From NCBI GenBank assembly GCA_913054525.1, contig CAJXHR010000036.1:1-6485 (forward strand): DNA of 6,485 nucleotides, given 5' to 3'. The position numbers and the translations under genes are program-made. This document shows, piece by piece, positions 1 to 4,581 of the stretch. Source of the DNA: an uncultured bacterium. Lineage in GTDB: Bacteria; Patescibacteriota; Minisyncoccia; Spechtbacterales; HO2-43-30. The notes below the pieces were generated by a model. That model was given only the letters and a program-made list of their open reading frames with translations. It was not told where the DNA came from and did no database searches. Each line of letters begins with the position of its first letter. Position 1 is the first letter of the stretch.

Positions 1-2
1 AT

Positions 3-1343
3 GAGCCCATAGCCCATAAGCTTGATGAGGAGGTTGCGAGTTACATCGATAGTCTAGATCTAAAAGGAGTTTATATAAAAGGAGAGAAAATGCGGCATTA
101 TCCGGCAGGGGATCTTGCAAGCCACATCCTGGGGTTTGTCGGGTATAGGGGAAACGAGCGCGTCGGGCAATACGGCGCGGAGGGTTTTTACGATGATATT
201 CTCCGGGGGAGGAAGGGGACTTCGCAAACTCCATTTTTGCGGGGCGGCACGTCGCCGGGTGGAGATTTTTTTGAGCCCGGAGGGGATATAGTGCTTTCCG
301 TGGATTATAACATTCAGTTTATGCTGGAGAAGATTTTGAGGGAGACAAAGGAAAATCTTGAAGCGGACGGGGCATCTGCCCTGGTGATAGACCCCAAAAG
401 CGGCGCTGTGATGGCTCTTGCGGTGATTGATTCTTTTGACCCGAATAATTATTCAAAGGTTGAAAACATTGATATTTATTTAAATAGCGCGGTACAGAAA
501 ATATTTGAACCGGGGTCTATATTTAAGCCCTTTACTGCCGCCGCAGCGCTTAACGAAGGCGTAATAACTCCAACTACCCAGTATAACGATACGGGATCGG
601 TAACTATAGGGAAATATACAATACGCAATTCAAAACAAGAGAGGCACGGCACGCAAAACATGACAAATGTCTTGGAGCTATCTATAAATACAGGGCTTGT
701 TTTCATGGAGAGAAAGCTCGGGCATGACGGTTTTCGCAACTACATAAAGAAATTCGGATTTGACGATTTAACCGGAGTTGACCTTGCGGGTGAGGTGCCG
801 GGAGATTTCAGGAATATACTGGAGACATCAAGAGATGTGAATTTCGCAACGGCTTCCTTTGGGCAAGGGATTGCTGTGACTCCGGTACAGCTTGTCGCGG
901 CATTTTCGGCATTTGCGAATGGGGGGAAAATGGTAAAGCCGCATGTTGTAAAAGAGGTAATATACGATGACGGATCACGGAAAGCTATGGATACGGAAAT
1001 ATTGGGGACCCCTATATCGGTAAAGACAGCGGCGCAGATGACAGCAATGCTTGTAAGTGTTGTCGAGAATGGATATGGGAAAAAGGCGGCAGTGCGCGGA
1101 TATAAAGTTGCCGGCAAGACGGGTACCGCGCAAGTTCCCAAAGAAGACGGTAAGGGTTATCATGAAGACAAGTCCATACACTCCTTTATAGGGTATGCGC
1201 CCGCGTATGACCCCCGCTTTCTTGCGATCGTGAGGCTGGACAACCCTCAGCTTATCAATTTTTCGGCAGATTCCGTCGCCCCCTTGTTTTCTGAGATTGC
1301 AGAGTATATACTAAATTATTATGAAATTCCGCCGGATTCATAA
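3..1343 (+). CDS. Class B penicillin-binding protein (FtsI/PBP2-type peptidoglycan transpeptidase), 5'-truncated by window
   Basis: This is a DD-transpeptidase that cross-links peptidoglycan stem peptides on the outer face of the membrane. The first complete codon is at 3 and the frame is open from the window edge, so the true start, the N-terminal membrane anchor and part of the dimerisation domain lie outside. The 29 residues before the Met at 90 already look like the family (EEVASYIDSLDLKGVYI, then RHYPAGDLASHILGFVG), so that Met is internal. Counting from that Met, all three catalytic motifs are present: SxxK as SIFK at 143-146 (nt 516-527, nucleophile Ser143), SxN as SIN at 198-200 (nt 681-689) and KTGT at 343-346 (from nt 1116). 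The protein stops soon after the transpeptidase fold, with no PASTA repeats. Both FtsI (division) and PBP2 (elongation) fit. The short form recalls Patescibacteria, which is my inference. Confidence 0.95.
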   Translation, partial: EPIAHKLDEEVASYIDSLDLKGVYIKGEKMRHYPAGDLASHILGFVGYRGNERVGQYGAEGFYDDILRGRKGTSQTPFLRGGTSPGGDFFEPGGDIVLSVDYNIQFMLEKILRETKENLEADGASALVIDPKSGAVMALAVIDSFDPNNYSKVENIDIYLNSAVQKIFEPGSIFKPFTAAAALNEGVITPTTQYNDTGSVTIGKYTIRNSKQERHGTQNMTNVLELSINTGLVFMERKLGHDGFRNYIKKFGFDDLTGVDLAGEVPGDFRNILETSRDVNFATASFGQGIAVTPVQLVAAFSAFANGGKMVKPHVVKEVIYDDGSRKAMDTEILGTPISVKTAAQMTAMLVSVVENGYGKKAAVRGYKVAGKTGTAQVPKEDGKGYHEDKSIHSFIGYAPAYDPRFLAIVRLDNPQLINFSADSVAPLFSEIAEYILNYYEIPPDS

Positions 1344-1345
1344 AT

Positions 1346-1418
1346 GGCCCCATCGTCTAGTGGCCTAGGACATCAGATTCTCATTCTGAAAACAGGGGTT
1401 CGATTCCCCTTGGGGCTA
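1346..1418 (+). tRNA. tRNA-Glu (anticodon CTC)
   Basis: A complete 73-nt cloverleaf can be folded by eye. The acceptor stem GGCCCCA (1346-1352) pairs with TGGGGCT (1411-1417), with one G-T pair at the end. The D arm is GTCT...GGAC. The anticodon stem TCAGA/TCTGA encloses the loop TTCTCAT, giving anticodon CTC, which reads GAG. The T arm is AGGGG-TTCGATT-CCCCT. The discriminator base is A1418 and CCA is not encoded, so it must be added after transcription. The overall sequence is typical of tRNA-Glu. It begins 2 nt after the penicillin-binding protein stop codon, so it may be processed from a shared transcript. Confidence 0.95.
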
Positions 1419-1427
1419 CGGCTTTGA

Positions 1428-1452
1428 AAGACCGCTTATAGAGCGGTTTTTC
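1428..1452 (+). terminator. Rho-independent terminator after tRNA-Glu
   Basis: The stem ACCGCT (1431-1436) pairs with AGCGGT (1442-1447) around the loop TATAG. It is flanked by A's on the left and followed by TTTTC. It would end the penicillin-binding protein/tRNA transcript and insulate the accessory genes downstream. Confidence 0.85.
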
Positions 1453-1468
1453 GTTTTGAGAAATAGAT

Positions 1469-1520
1469 AAACTCCAACGGGCTATATTTATTGACAAATA
1501 CGCAATAGTATGATATAATG
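1469..1520 (+). promoter_or_regulatory. Strong sigma70-type extended -10 promoter, copy P1 of a repeated promoter block
   Basis: The -35 TTGACA (1491-1496) and -10 TATAAT (1514-1519) are perfect consensus with a 17-bp spacer and an extended -10 TGA at 1511-1513. The 52-bp block aligns without gaps to 3071-3122, with 44 of 52 positions identical by my count. The identity begins about 20 bp upstream of the -35 (AAACT.CAA.GGGCTATAT), so this is a duplicated module rather than just two consensus promoters. It drives the gene starting at 1559, whose Shine-Dalgarno GGAGG lies at 1547-1551. Confidence 0.9.
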
Positions 1521-1558
1521 TAAGCATACAGAAACTTAAAAAGGATGGAGGGAAAATT

Positions 1559-2056
1559 ATGAAAAGGCTGCTTATATTGATTATCCTCGGGCTGATCATA
1601 GGCTGTACGGAGATGGAGGAAAATAAACCAATTCCGACAAATCGAGTGGTTGCTCCAACCGCAGAAGCGCAGGGGAAGCCACAGGTAGGGTTAGCAGTGG
1701 CAGCCTGCTATCAGGCGAAGGGAGAGGTAGTTACTTCACTTTCCGTCGAGAGTGGTGTGATTACCGTCGGCACCGGATCGGGTATTTATATCTATGACGT
1801 TCACGATATGATCCCTTCCTTTGGGTTCATTCCTAAAAATCGCGAGGAGCGGCAAAAGGTTCTTACCGAACATTTGTCGCCGGTCCTGCGGGCATCCCGC
1901 GATGGCGTCATGGTGTACTACGACGACACCATTACCGAGCCGGAATGGACTGATAAAGACGGGGTGTGGACGCCCTCATCAATATATCCAACTTTTTCGA
2001 CGAAGGGGGTGGATGGCTGCATCGAAATATCTGTTCGCAAGGGATTCTATCAGTAA
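1559..2056 (+). CDS. Putative lipoprotein of unknown function
   Basis: The 165-residue product begins with a lysine/arginine-positive n-region and a leucine/isoleucine-rich core ending in a lipobox, LIIGC, with Cys16 as the predicted lipidated residue. It is therefore probably processed by signal peptidase II and anchored on the outside of the membrane. Acidic and proline-rich linker residues (about 17-40) follow, then a compact domain from about residue 42 to 165 that I do not recognise. It has alternating beta-like segments and a charged stretch around residues 92-115 (PKNREERQKVLTEHLSPVL). Three later cysteines are at about residues 49, 153 and similar positions. The start is well set by GGAGG at 1547-1551, 7 nt upstream, and by the perfect promoter P1. 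The next gene starts 51 bp downstream with no terminator or clear promoter between, so the two are probably co-transcribed. Confidence 0.8.
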   Translation: MKRLLILIILGLIIGCTEMEENKPIPTNRVVAPTAEAQGKPQVGLAVAACYQAKGEVVTSLSVESGVITVGTGSGIYIYDVHDMIPSFGFIPKNREERQKVLTEHLSPVLRASRDGVMVYYDDTITEPEWTDKDGVWTPSSIYPTFSTKGVDGCIEISVRKGFYQ

Positions 2057-2107
2057 CACTCGTGAAATCTTTTGACCGCAGAATGCATATAAAAAGGAAG
2101 TGAAGAA

Positions 2108-2578
2108 ATGACAGAAACCATCATTCTCTTTAAGGGTATGGCGGATTATGATGGTGGGGATATTCTTCCTCCCATTGAAAGGGGTTCAGAGCTCAGAGAC
2201 CCTTGTCCCGCAGAGGAATGTATTCAGGAGTGGTTAAGGAACGGTTCTACCTTGGAGTCTCTGGTTATAAGGCACGCTAATTATTCAATGGGCTGGTCTC
2301 CTGGGGTAACATTTACTAAGTCACTTGAAGTGGCTGAAGAGTTTGCCTCTCGTTTAGGAAGAGAAGCAGGAAAGATGGGGGTTATAATTGAAGTTGAACT
2401 TCCCATCTCGCAAGTCTGGTCTATTCGAGACTTAGTTAGTAAAGGCTGGGGGCCTGGGGGGTTAAACTTATCGCTTGACCAGGTGCTTAAAGAGCAAGAG
2501 TACATCATTCTGGGTAGGATATCTGCTAACTGCGTCCGAAGGGTCATAAAACTGGAGGATCGCCAAGTATTACGATAG
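2108..2578 (+). CDS. Putative ADP-ribosyltransferase-fold protein (possible toxin or effector)
   Basis: The 156-residue product has no signal peptide or membrane segment, so it is presumably cytoplasmic. The order of elements resembles the R-S-E class of ADP-ribosyltransferases: a first strand ending in IILFKG (residues 5-10), an STS-like strand and helix GVTFTKSLEVAEEFA (66-80), a strand GVIIEVELP (91-99), and EQEYIILGRI (129-138) matching the ExE/ARTT-loop glutamates (E129, E131). A late ADP-ribosyltransferase-like ending, CVRRVIKL, follows. The usual first-strand arginine (as in YRG) appears as Lys9, so the enzyme may be atypical or inactive. The fold call comes from pattern recognition, not a search. 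The start has AGGAAG at 2095-2100. It follows the lipoprotein gene by 51 bp, probably in one transcript. Its stop codon (2576-2578) lies at the edge of a truncated repeat of the promoter block. Confidence 0.55.
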   Translation: MTETIILFKGMADYDGGDILPPIERGSELRDPCPAEECIQEWLRNGSTLESLVIRHANYSMGWSPGVTFTKSLEVAEEFASRLGREAGKMGVIIEVELPISQVWSIRDLVSKGWGPGGLNLSLDQVLKEQEYIILGRISANCVRRVIKLEDRQVLR

Positions 2579-2624
2579 TATGCTATAGTAGGGGTAGAAA
2601 ATAGGGAGGTGGACTCCGATGTAA
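2577..2624 (+). repeat. Truncated promoter/RBS repeat (copy P2) ending in ATG-TAA
   Basis: Positions 2577-2611 match 3109-3143 in 31 of 35 positions by my count. The match covers the extended -10 (TGC plus TATAGT at 2584-2589 against TATAAT), the GGGGTAGAAAATA leader and the GAGGTG ribosome-binding site. No -35 is present at the expected place (2561-2566 reads CGCCAA, inside the preceding gene). The RBS GGGAGGTG (2604-2611) is followed by ATG (2619-2621) and immediately TAA, so no protein is encoded. It reads as an empty or collapsed cassette head. Confidence 0.75.
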
Positions 2625-2639
2625 TCGCCAAAACCCGCA

Positions 2640-2669
2640 GGGACTGACCGAAAAGTCAGTCCCTTTTTT
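2640..2669 (+). terminator. Rho-independent terminator (block T-A, first hairpin)
   Basis: GGGACTGAC (2640-2648) pairs with GTCAGTCCC (2655-2663) over 9 perfect bp around CGAAAA, followed by six T's. The stem has a compensatory counterpart at 3407-3436, where the second pair is A-T instead of G-C, which supports a conserved function as a hairpin. Confidence 0.92.
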
Positions 2670-2707
2670 ATTAATCTAAAATCGCCTGCTAGTCCCCGCA
2701 AGTAAAA
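2640..2707. repeat. Direct repeat copy A: terminator plus conserved core
   Basis: This 68-bp block matches 3407-3474 with 60 of 68 positions identical and no gaps by my count. It contains the first terminator hairpin and then a core CTAAAATCG.CTGCTAGTCC (starting 2676) leading to CCCGC.AGTAAAA. The core is not part of either hairpin, yet it is nearly invariant between copies, so it may be a recombination or recognition site. Confidence 0.85.
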
Positions 2708-2985
2708 GAACCGCCCTTGTGGACGGTTCTTTTGTTTATTTGAGGGGCACATGATGCTAAGGCATGTGCAAGCTCTGAAAAGGCCCCTCCCAATAGCCAC
2801 ATAAATGAACATTGGGAGAGGGGAGGACAAATTATCGAAACGCATAACGATGCATTAAAAGCAAACGTCCTCCCCTTTTCTATATTCAAAAAATAAAAAC
2901 AGAAAAGGAGCCCCGAACCAGAATTGCCATAGGCAAACTGGTTCGGGGTAAAAGACGAGGGCAGATGTATCAAAGGGGGGATCAT
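2689..2985 (-). CDS. Doubtful small ORF within a hairpin-rich leftward transcript
   Basis: This is a 98-residue reading frame starting at the ATG at 2985-2983. It has a good Shine-Dalgarno GGAGG at 2995-2991, 5 nt before the start, and lies about 33 nt downstream of the predicted start of transcription from a perfect promoter. The product (MIPPLIHLPSSF..., with aromatic and cysteine-rich stretches such as GLLFCFYF, ending in FTCGD) matches nothing I recognise and has no clear domain. Against coding, the frame runs through at least three long inverted repeats, and its last codons lie inside and just past the bidirectional terminator at 2704-2734, with the stop inside the repeated core. A structured RNA over the same interval explains the sequence at least as well. 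Translation of a short leader peptide is a third possibility. Confidence 0.3.
   Translation of the reverse strand: MIPPLIHLPSSFTPNQFAYGNSGSGLLFCFYFLNIEKGRTFAFNASLCVSIICPPLSQCSFMWLLGGAFSELAHALASCAPQINKRTVHKGGSFTCGD
2704..2734. terminator. Second terminator of block T-A, probably bidirectional
   Basis: AAAAGAACCGCCC (2704-2716) pairs with GGACGGTTCTTTT (2721-2733) around TTGT, with one C-A mismatch. T-runs lie on both strands. It can stop rightward transcription past 2669 and leftward transcription from the promoter at 3025-3053. Confidence 0.8.
2820..2879. repeat. Inverted repeat with 38-nt loop and T-tail
   Basis: GGGGAGGAC (2820-2828) pairs with GTCCTCCCC (2867-2875), 9 perfect bp, followed on the plus strand by TTTT. 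The loop holds a small inner hairpin GCAT-AACG-ATGC (2842-2853). The 5' arm directly adjoins another inverted repeat (2787-2794 with 2811-2818). Confidence 0.75.
2911..2948. repeat. Long inverted repeat (near-perfect hairpin)
   Basis: CCCCGAACCAG (2911-2921) pairs with CTGGTTCGGGG (2938-2948). Inside it, TTGCC (2924-2928) pairs with GGCAA (2932-2936) around ATA, giving 16 bp with only a small internal loop. On the minus strand it is followed by CTCCTTTTCTGTTTTT, so it may act as a leftward terminator. Confidence 0.85.
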
Positions 2986-3024
2986 AGCATCCTCCACCGC
3001 GGGGCAAGGCCTTCGTCCGGTTAA

Positions 3025-3053
3025 ATTATAACATGCGTATATTATTTTGTCAA
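3025..3053 (-). promoter_or_regulatory. Strong leftward sigma70-type extended -10 promoter
   Basis: On the minus strand, -35 TTGACA (3053-3048) and -10 TATAAT (3030-3025) are perfect consensus with a 17-bp spacer and TGT just before the -10 (3033-3031). It is divergent from the promoter at 3093-3121, with about 39 bp between the two -35 boxes. It drives the hairpin-rich unit at about 2704-3018. Confidence 0.85.
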
Positions 3054-3070
3054 GGATTAACACAACGAAG

Positions 3071-3122
3071 AAACTTCAATGGGCTATATCTATTGACAAA
3101 TATACCACAGTATGCTATAATG
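3071..3122 (+). promoter_or_regulatory. Strong sigma70-type extended -10 promoter, copy P3 of the repeated block
   Basis: The -35 TTGACA (3093-3098), 17-bp spacer, TGC (3113-3115) and -10 TATAAT (3116-3121) are perfect consensus. It is the full-length relative of P1 (1469-1520). Its -10 and leader are shared with the truncated P2 (2577-2611). It drives the gene starting at 3149. Confidence 0.92.
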
Positions 3123-3148
3123 GGGGTAGAAAATAAAGAGGTGAATTC

Positions 3149-3391
3149 ATGATTAGCAGGAACAGATTCGTGATGGTTAGGAAACTGAAATTAACAGTAG
3201 TGACCGAGAACTCTAAATACCTAACGTGGGAAGATGGTGACGGATCGCATGTCAAAAATGTTAAAACGGGTGAGGAATGGACTGGGGATGAGTTAGTTCG
3301 AAAGCAGGGCCAAGCGATGGTCTTGAGCGTCGGTAAGAAGGTTATCGTAAAGACCTCCCGCGTTATCGAGCTGACATTTCTGGGAGATTAA
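3149..3391 (+). CDS. Small orphan protein of unknown function (80 aa)
   Basis: This is an 80-residue, soluble, strongly charged protein with no signal peptide or membrane segment. I do not recognise a family. The sequence alternates short beta-like segments (KLKLTVVTE, KYLTWEDGDG, VKNVKTGEEWTGDEL, QAMVLSVGKKVIVKTS, VIELTFLGD), which would suit a small all-beta barrel of the SH3 or KOW type. That is a guess from pattern only. The start at 3149 is set by GAGGTG at 3138-3143 with a 5-nt spacer. The gene sits between promoter block P3 and terminator block T-B, making it a complete single-gene cassette. The sister block at 2577-2707 has the same two ends but no gene between. Confidence 0.75.
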   Translation: MISRNRFVMVRKLKLTVVTENSKYLTWEDGDGSHVKNVKTGEEWTGDELVRKQGQAMVLSVGKKVIVKTSRVIELTFLGD

Positions 3392-3406
3392 TCAAGGCAA
3401 CCTAAG

Positions 3407-3436
3407 GAGACTGACTGAAAAGTCGGTCTCTTTTTT
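3407..3436 (+). terminator. Rho-independent terminator (block T-B, first hairpin)
   Basis: GAGACTGAC (3407-3415) pairs with GTCGGTCTC (3422-3430) with one T-G pair, around TGAAAA, followed by six T's. It lies 15 bp after the stop codon of the 80-residue protein. Base-pair changes relative to 2640-2669 keep the stem intact. Confidence 0.92.
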
Positions 3437-3474
3437 ATTGACCTAAAATCGTCTGCTAGTCCCCGCTAGTAAAA
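3407..3474. repeat. Direct repeat copy B: terminator plus conserved core
   Basis: This is the second copy of the block at 2640-2707 (60 of 68 identical). The core CTAAAATCGTCTGCTAGTCC starts at 3443 and is followed by CCCGCTAGTAAAA. As in copy A, another terminator hairpin follows at once, but that second hairpin has a different sequence in the two copies. Confidence 0.85.
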
Positions 3475-3498
3475 AAATCGCCAAAGAGGCGGTTTTTT
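3475..3498 (+). terminator. Second terminator of block T-B
   Basis: AAATCGCC (3475-3482) pairs with GGCGGTTT (3488-3495) around AAAGA, with one T-G pair, and ends in a T-run to 3498. Two stacked terminators insulate the ABC exporter genes from the cassettes. Confidence 0.82.
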
Positions 3499-3513
3499 GG
3501 TAGAGTAAGTAAC

Positions 3514-3692
3514 ATGAGCATAGAAGAAAGAAAACTTGAAATTTATCCGAGCGCCGAAGTTCCGGGAAACGAAGAGGGGAAAAATTCTAATAAAGAAACT
3601 AATCAAGGGGGCGTTGGGGCAAGTTTGCGAGTGGTCCTGTTTTGCCGTATAGCAAACCTAGGCATGATCTTTTAAATTTAAAAATGGAGTAA
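3514..3692 (+). pseudogene. Small ORF with a probable frameshift at a G5 run
   Basis: From the ATG at 3514 the frame runs 53 codons to TAA at 3673-3675. Its N-terminal half (MSIEERKLEIYPSAEVPGNE) looks like ordinary hydrophilic protein, while the last 20 residues look out of frame. If one G is added in the G5 run at 3607-3611, the frame continues as RWGKFASGPVLPYSKPRHD and so on to TAA at 3690-3692, giving about 58 residues. That stop is 3 nt before the ATPase start and overlaps its Shine-Dalgarno region, as expected for the first gene of an operon. I see no family. It has no strong ribosome-binding site of its own. It may be a real small gene with a sequencing or biological frameshift, a gene remnant, or chance. 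Confidence 0.35.
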
Positions 3693-3695
3693 GTC

Positions 3696-4565
3696 ATGAA
3701 CGTTATTGAGGTAAAAAATTTCAAAAAATATTTCGGCGAGACAAAGGCCGTGGACGACATCTCCTTTACGGTAGAAAAAGGAGAGATATTTGGATATCTG
3801 GGGCCGAATGGAGCCGGTAAAACTACGACAATCAGGTGCATGATGGATTTTGTACGTGCAAGCGAGGGAACGATTAGTATTCTAGGCAAAGATAGCTTTG
3901 TTGACTCCGTGTCGCTCAAAGAGAGAGTCGGCTATCTGTCAGGAAACGTGCGATTGTATGAGAATTGGACGGGGCACGAGCACATAGATTTTGTGCGGAA
4001 GCTAAACGGTAAAAAGGACATTGCTGTTAATCTCACAAGCATGCTGGATTTTAATCCAAAGATCAAGACAAAAAAACTTTCTACGGGAAACCGCCAGAAG
4101 CTCGGCGTCATAATGGCATTTATGCTGGAGCCGGAAGTTTTGATTCTTGATGAGCCTACTACCGCGCTGGACCCACTGTTGCAGAATGTCGTCTACGACC
4201 TTTTGCGAGAGGCAACTTCCAACGGAACCACAGTATTTATGTCATCACACAATCTGGCAGAGGTGGAGCGTGTCTGTAGCAGGGTGGGTATTATCAAGGC
4301 AGGAAAGATGGTGGCAATAGAGAGCGTGAAGAGCTTGAAGGAAAAGCGGATGTATTCGGTGAGTGTATATTTTCATGAGCCGGTTGATATGAGCGTATTT
4401 GTTGCCGAGGGCGTAAGTGTTGTGAAAGAAATGCCCCTGGGGCTGGTCATGAAGGTCGCAGGGGATATAAACGCCGTCCTTAAGAAGCTTGCGGCTTACA
4501 ACGTAAAAGATATTTCTATCTCCCAGGCATCTTTAGAGGAGATTTTTTTGGAGTTCTATGAGTAA
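3696..4565 (+). CDS. ABC-2-type exporter, ATP-binding subunit
   Basis: This is the cytoplasmic ATPase of an ABC exporter. In its 289 residues the nucleotide-binding domain occupies about 1-215: Walker A GPNGAGKT (36-43), signature LSTGNRQK (128-135), Walker B VLILDEP (148-154), D-loop ALDP (157-160) and switch His185 (SSH). The region where the Q-loop glutamine is expected reads VGYLSGNVRLYENWTG (78-93) with no Gln. A YLPG-type variant there is familiar in one branch of these two-component exporters. The C-terminal 75 residues form the accessory beta domain common in ABC-2 ATPases. The start has GGAG at 3686-3689. The permease gene follows after 16 bp, so the two form one transporter. The substrate cannot be read from the sequence; drug, lipid or peptide export are all possible. 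Confidence 0.93.
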   Translation: MNVIEVKNFKKYFGETKAVDDISFTVEKGEIFGYLGPNGAGKTTTIRCMMDFVRASEGTISILGKDSFVDSVSLKERVGYLSGNVRLYENWTGHEHIDFVRKLNGKKDIAVNLTSMLDFNPKIKTKKLSTGNRQKLGVIMAFMLEPEVLILDEPTTALDPLLQNVVYDLLREATSNGTTVFMSSHNLAEVERVCSRVGIIKAGKMVAIESVKSLKEKRMYSVSVYFHEPVDMSVFVAEGVSVVKEMPLGLVMKVAGDINAVLKKLAAYNVKDISISQASLEEIFLEFYE

Positions 4566-4581
4566 TGCAAGCTGACAAATT

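Larger units (their letters stand above)
2704..3018 (-). ncRNA. Candidate structured non-coding RNA
   Basis: A perfect promoter at 3025-3053 predicts a leftward transcript from about 3018 to the bidirectional terminator near 2704, roughly 315 nt. It would contain a series of strong hairpins: 2911-2921 with 2938-2948 (11 bp, with an inner TTGCC/GGCAA), 2820-2828 with 2867-2875 (9 bp), 2787-2794 with 2811-2818 (8 bp), and 2742-2748 with 2783-2789 (7 bp, with an inner GCACATG/CATGTGC). It matches none of the tmRNA, RNase P, 6S or SRP signatures I looked for by eye. The first hairpin is followed on the minus strand by a T-rich tract, so a shorter RNA of about 120 nt is also possible. Confidence 0.4.

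Noticed and set aside
476..1181. Minus-strand ORFs opposite the penicillin-binding protein
   Set aside because: They are antisense shadows of a gene with intact catalytic motifs and have no ribosome-binding sites or protein-like features.
90..1343. Taking the ATG at 90, preceded by GGAG at 81-84, as the true start of the penicillin-binding protein
   Set aside because: The frame is open to the window edge and the 29 residues upstream match the family, so this Met is internal and the gene is cut by the window.
1381..1599. Minus-strand ORF ending in VAPRGIEPLFSE
   Set aside because: This C-terminal sequence is the antisense translation of the tRNA-Glu gene, a well-known annotation artefact. 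The rest lies over a terminator and a promoter.
2072..2093. Promoter for the ART-like gene (TTGACC and TATAAA)
   Set aside because: The spacing is about 10 bp, too short for a sigma70 promoter.
2704..3018. Identification of the hairpin cluster as tmRNA, RNase P RNA or a CRISPR array
   Set aside because: There is no tRNA-like ends or tag frame, no conserved RNase P core sequences, and the inverted repeats differ from each other with no regular spacing.
1469..3498. Classical integron cassette array
   Set aside because: No attC-like pair of inverse core and core sites (RYYYAAC/GTTRRRY) was found around the genes, no integrase is in view, and the units carry their own promoters.
3599..3919. Minus-strand ORF opposite the ATPase start
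   Set aside because: It overlaps the Walker A coding region of the ABC ATPase on the other strand and has no recognisable domain.
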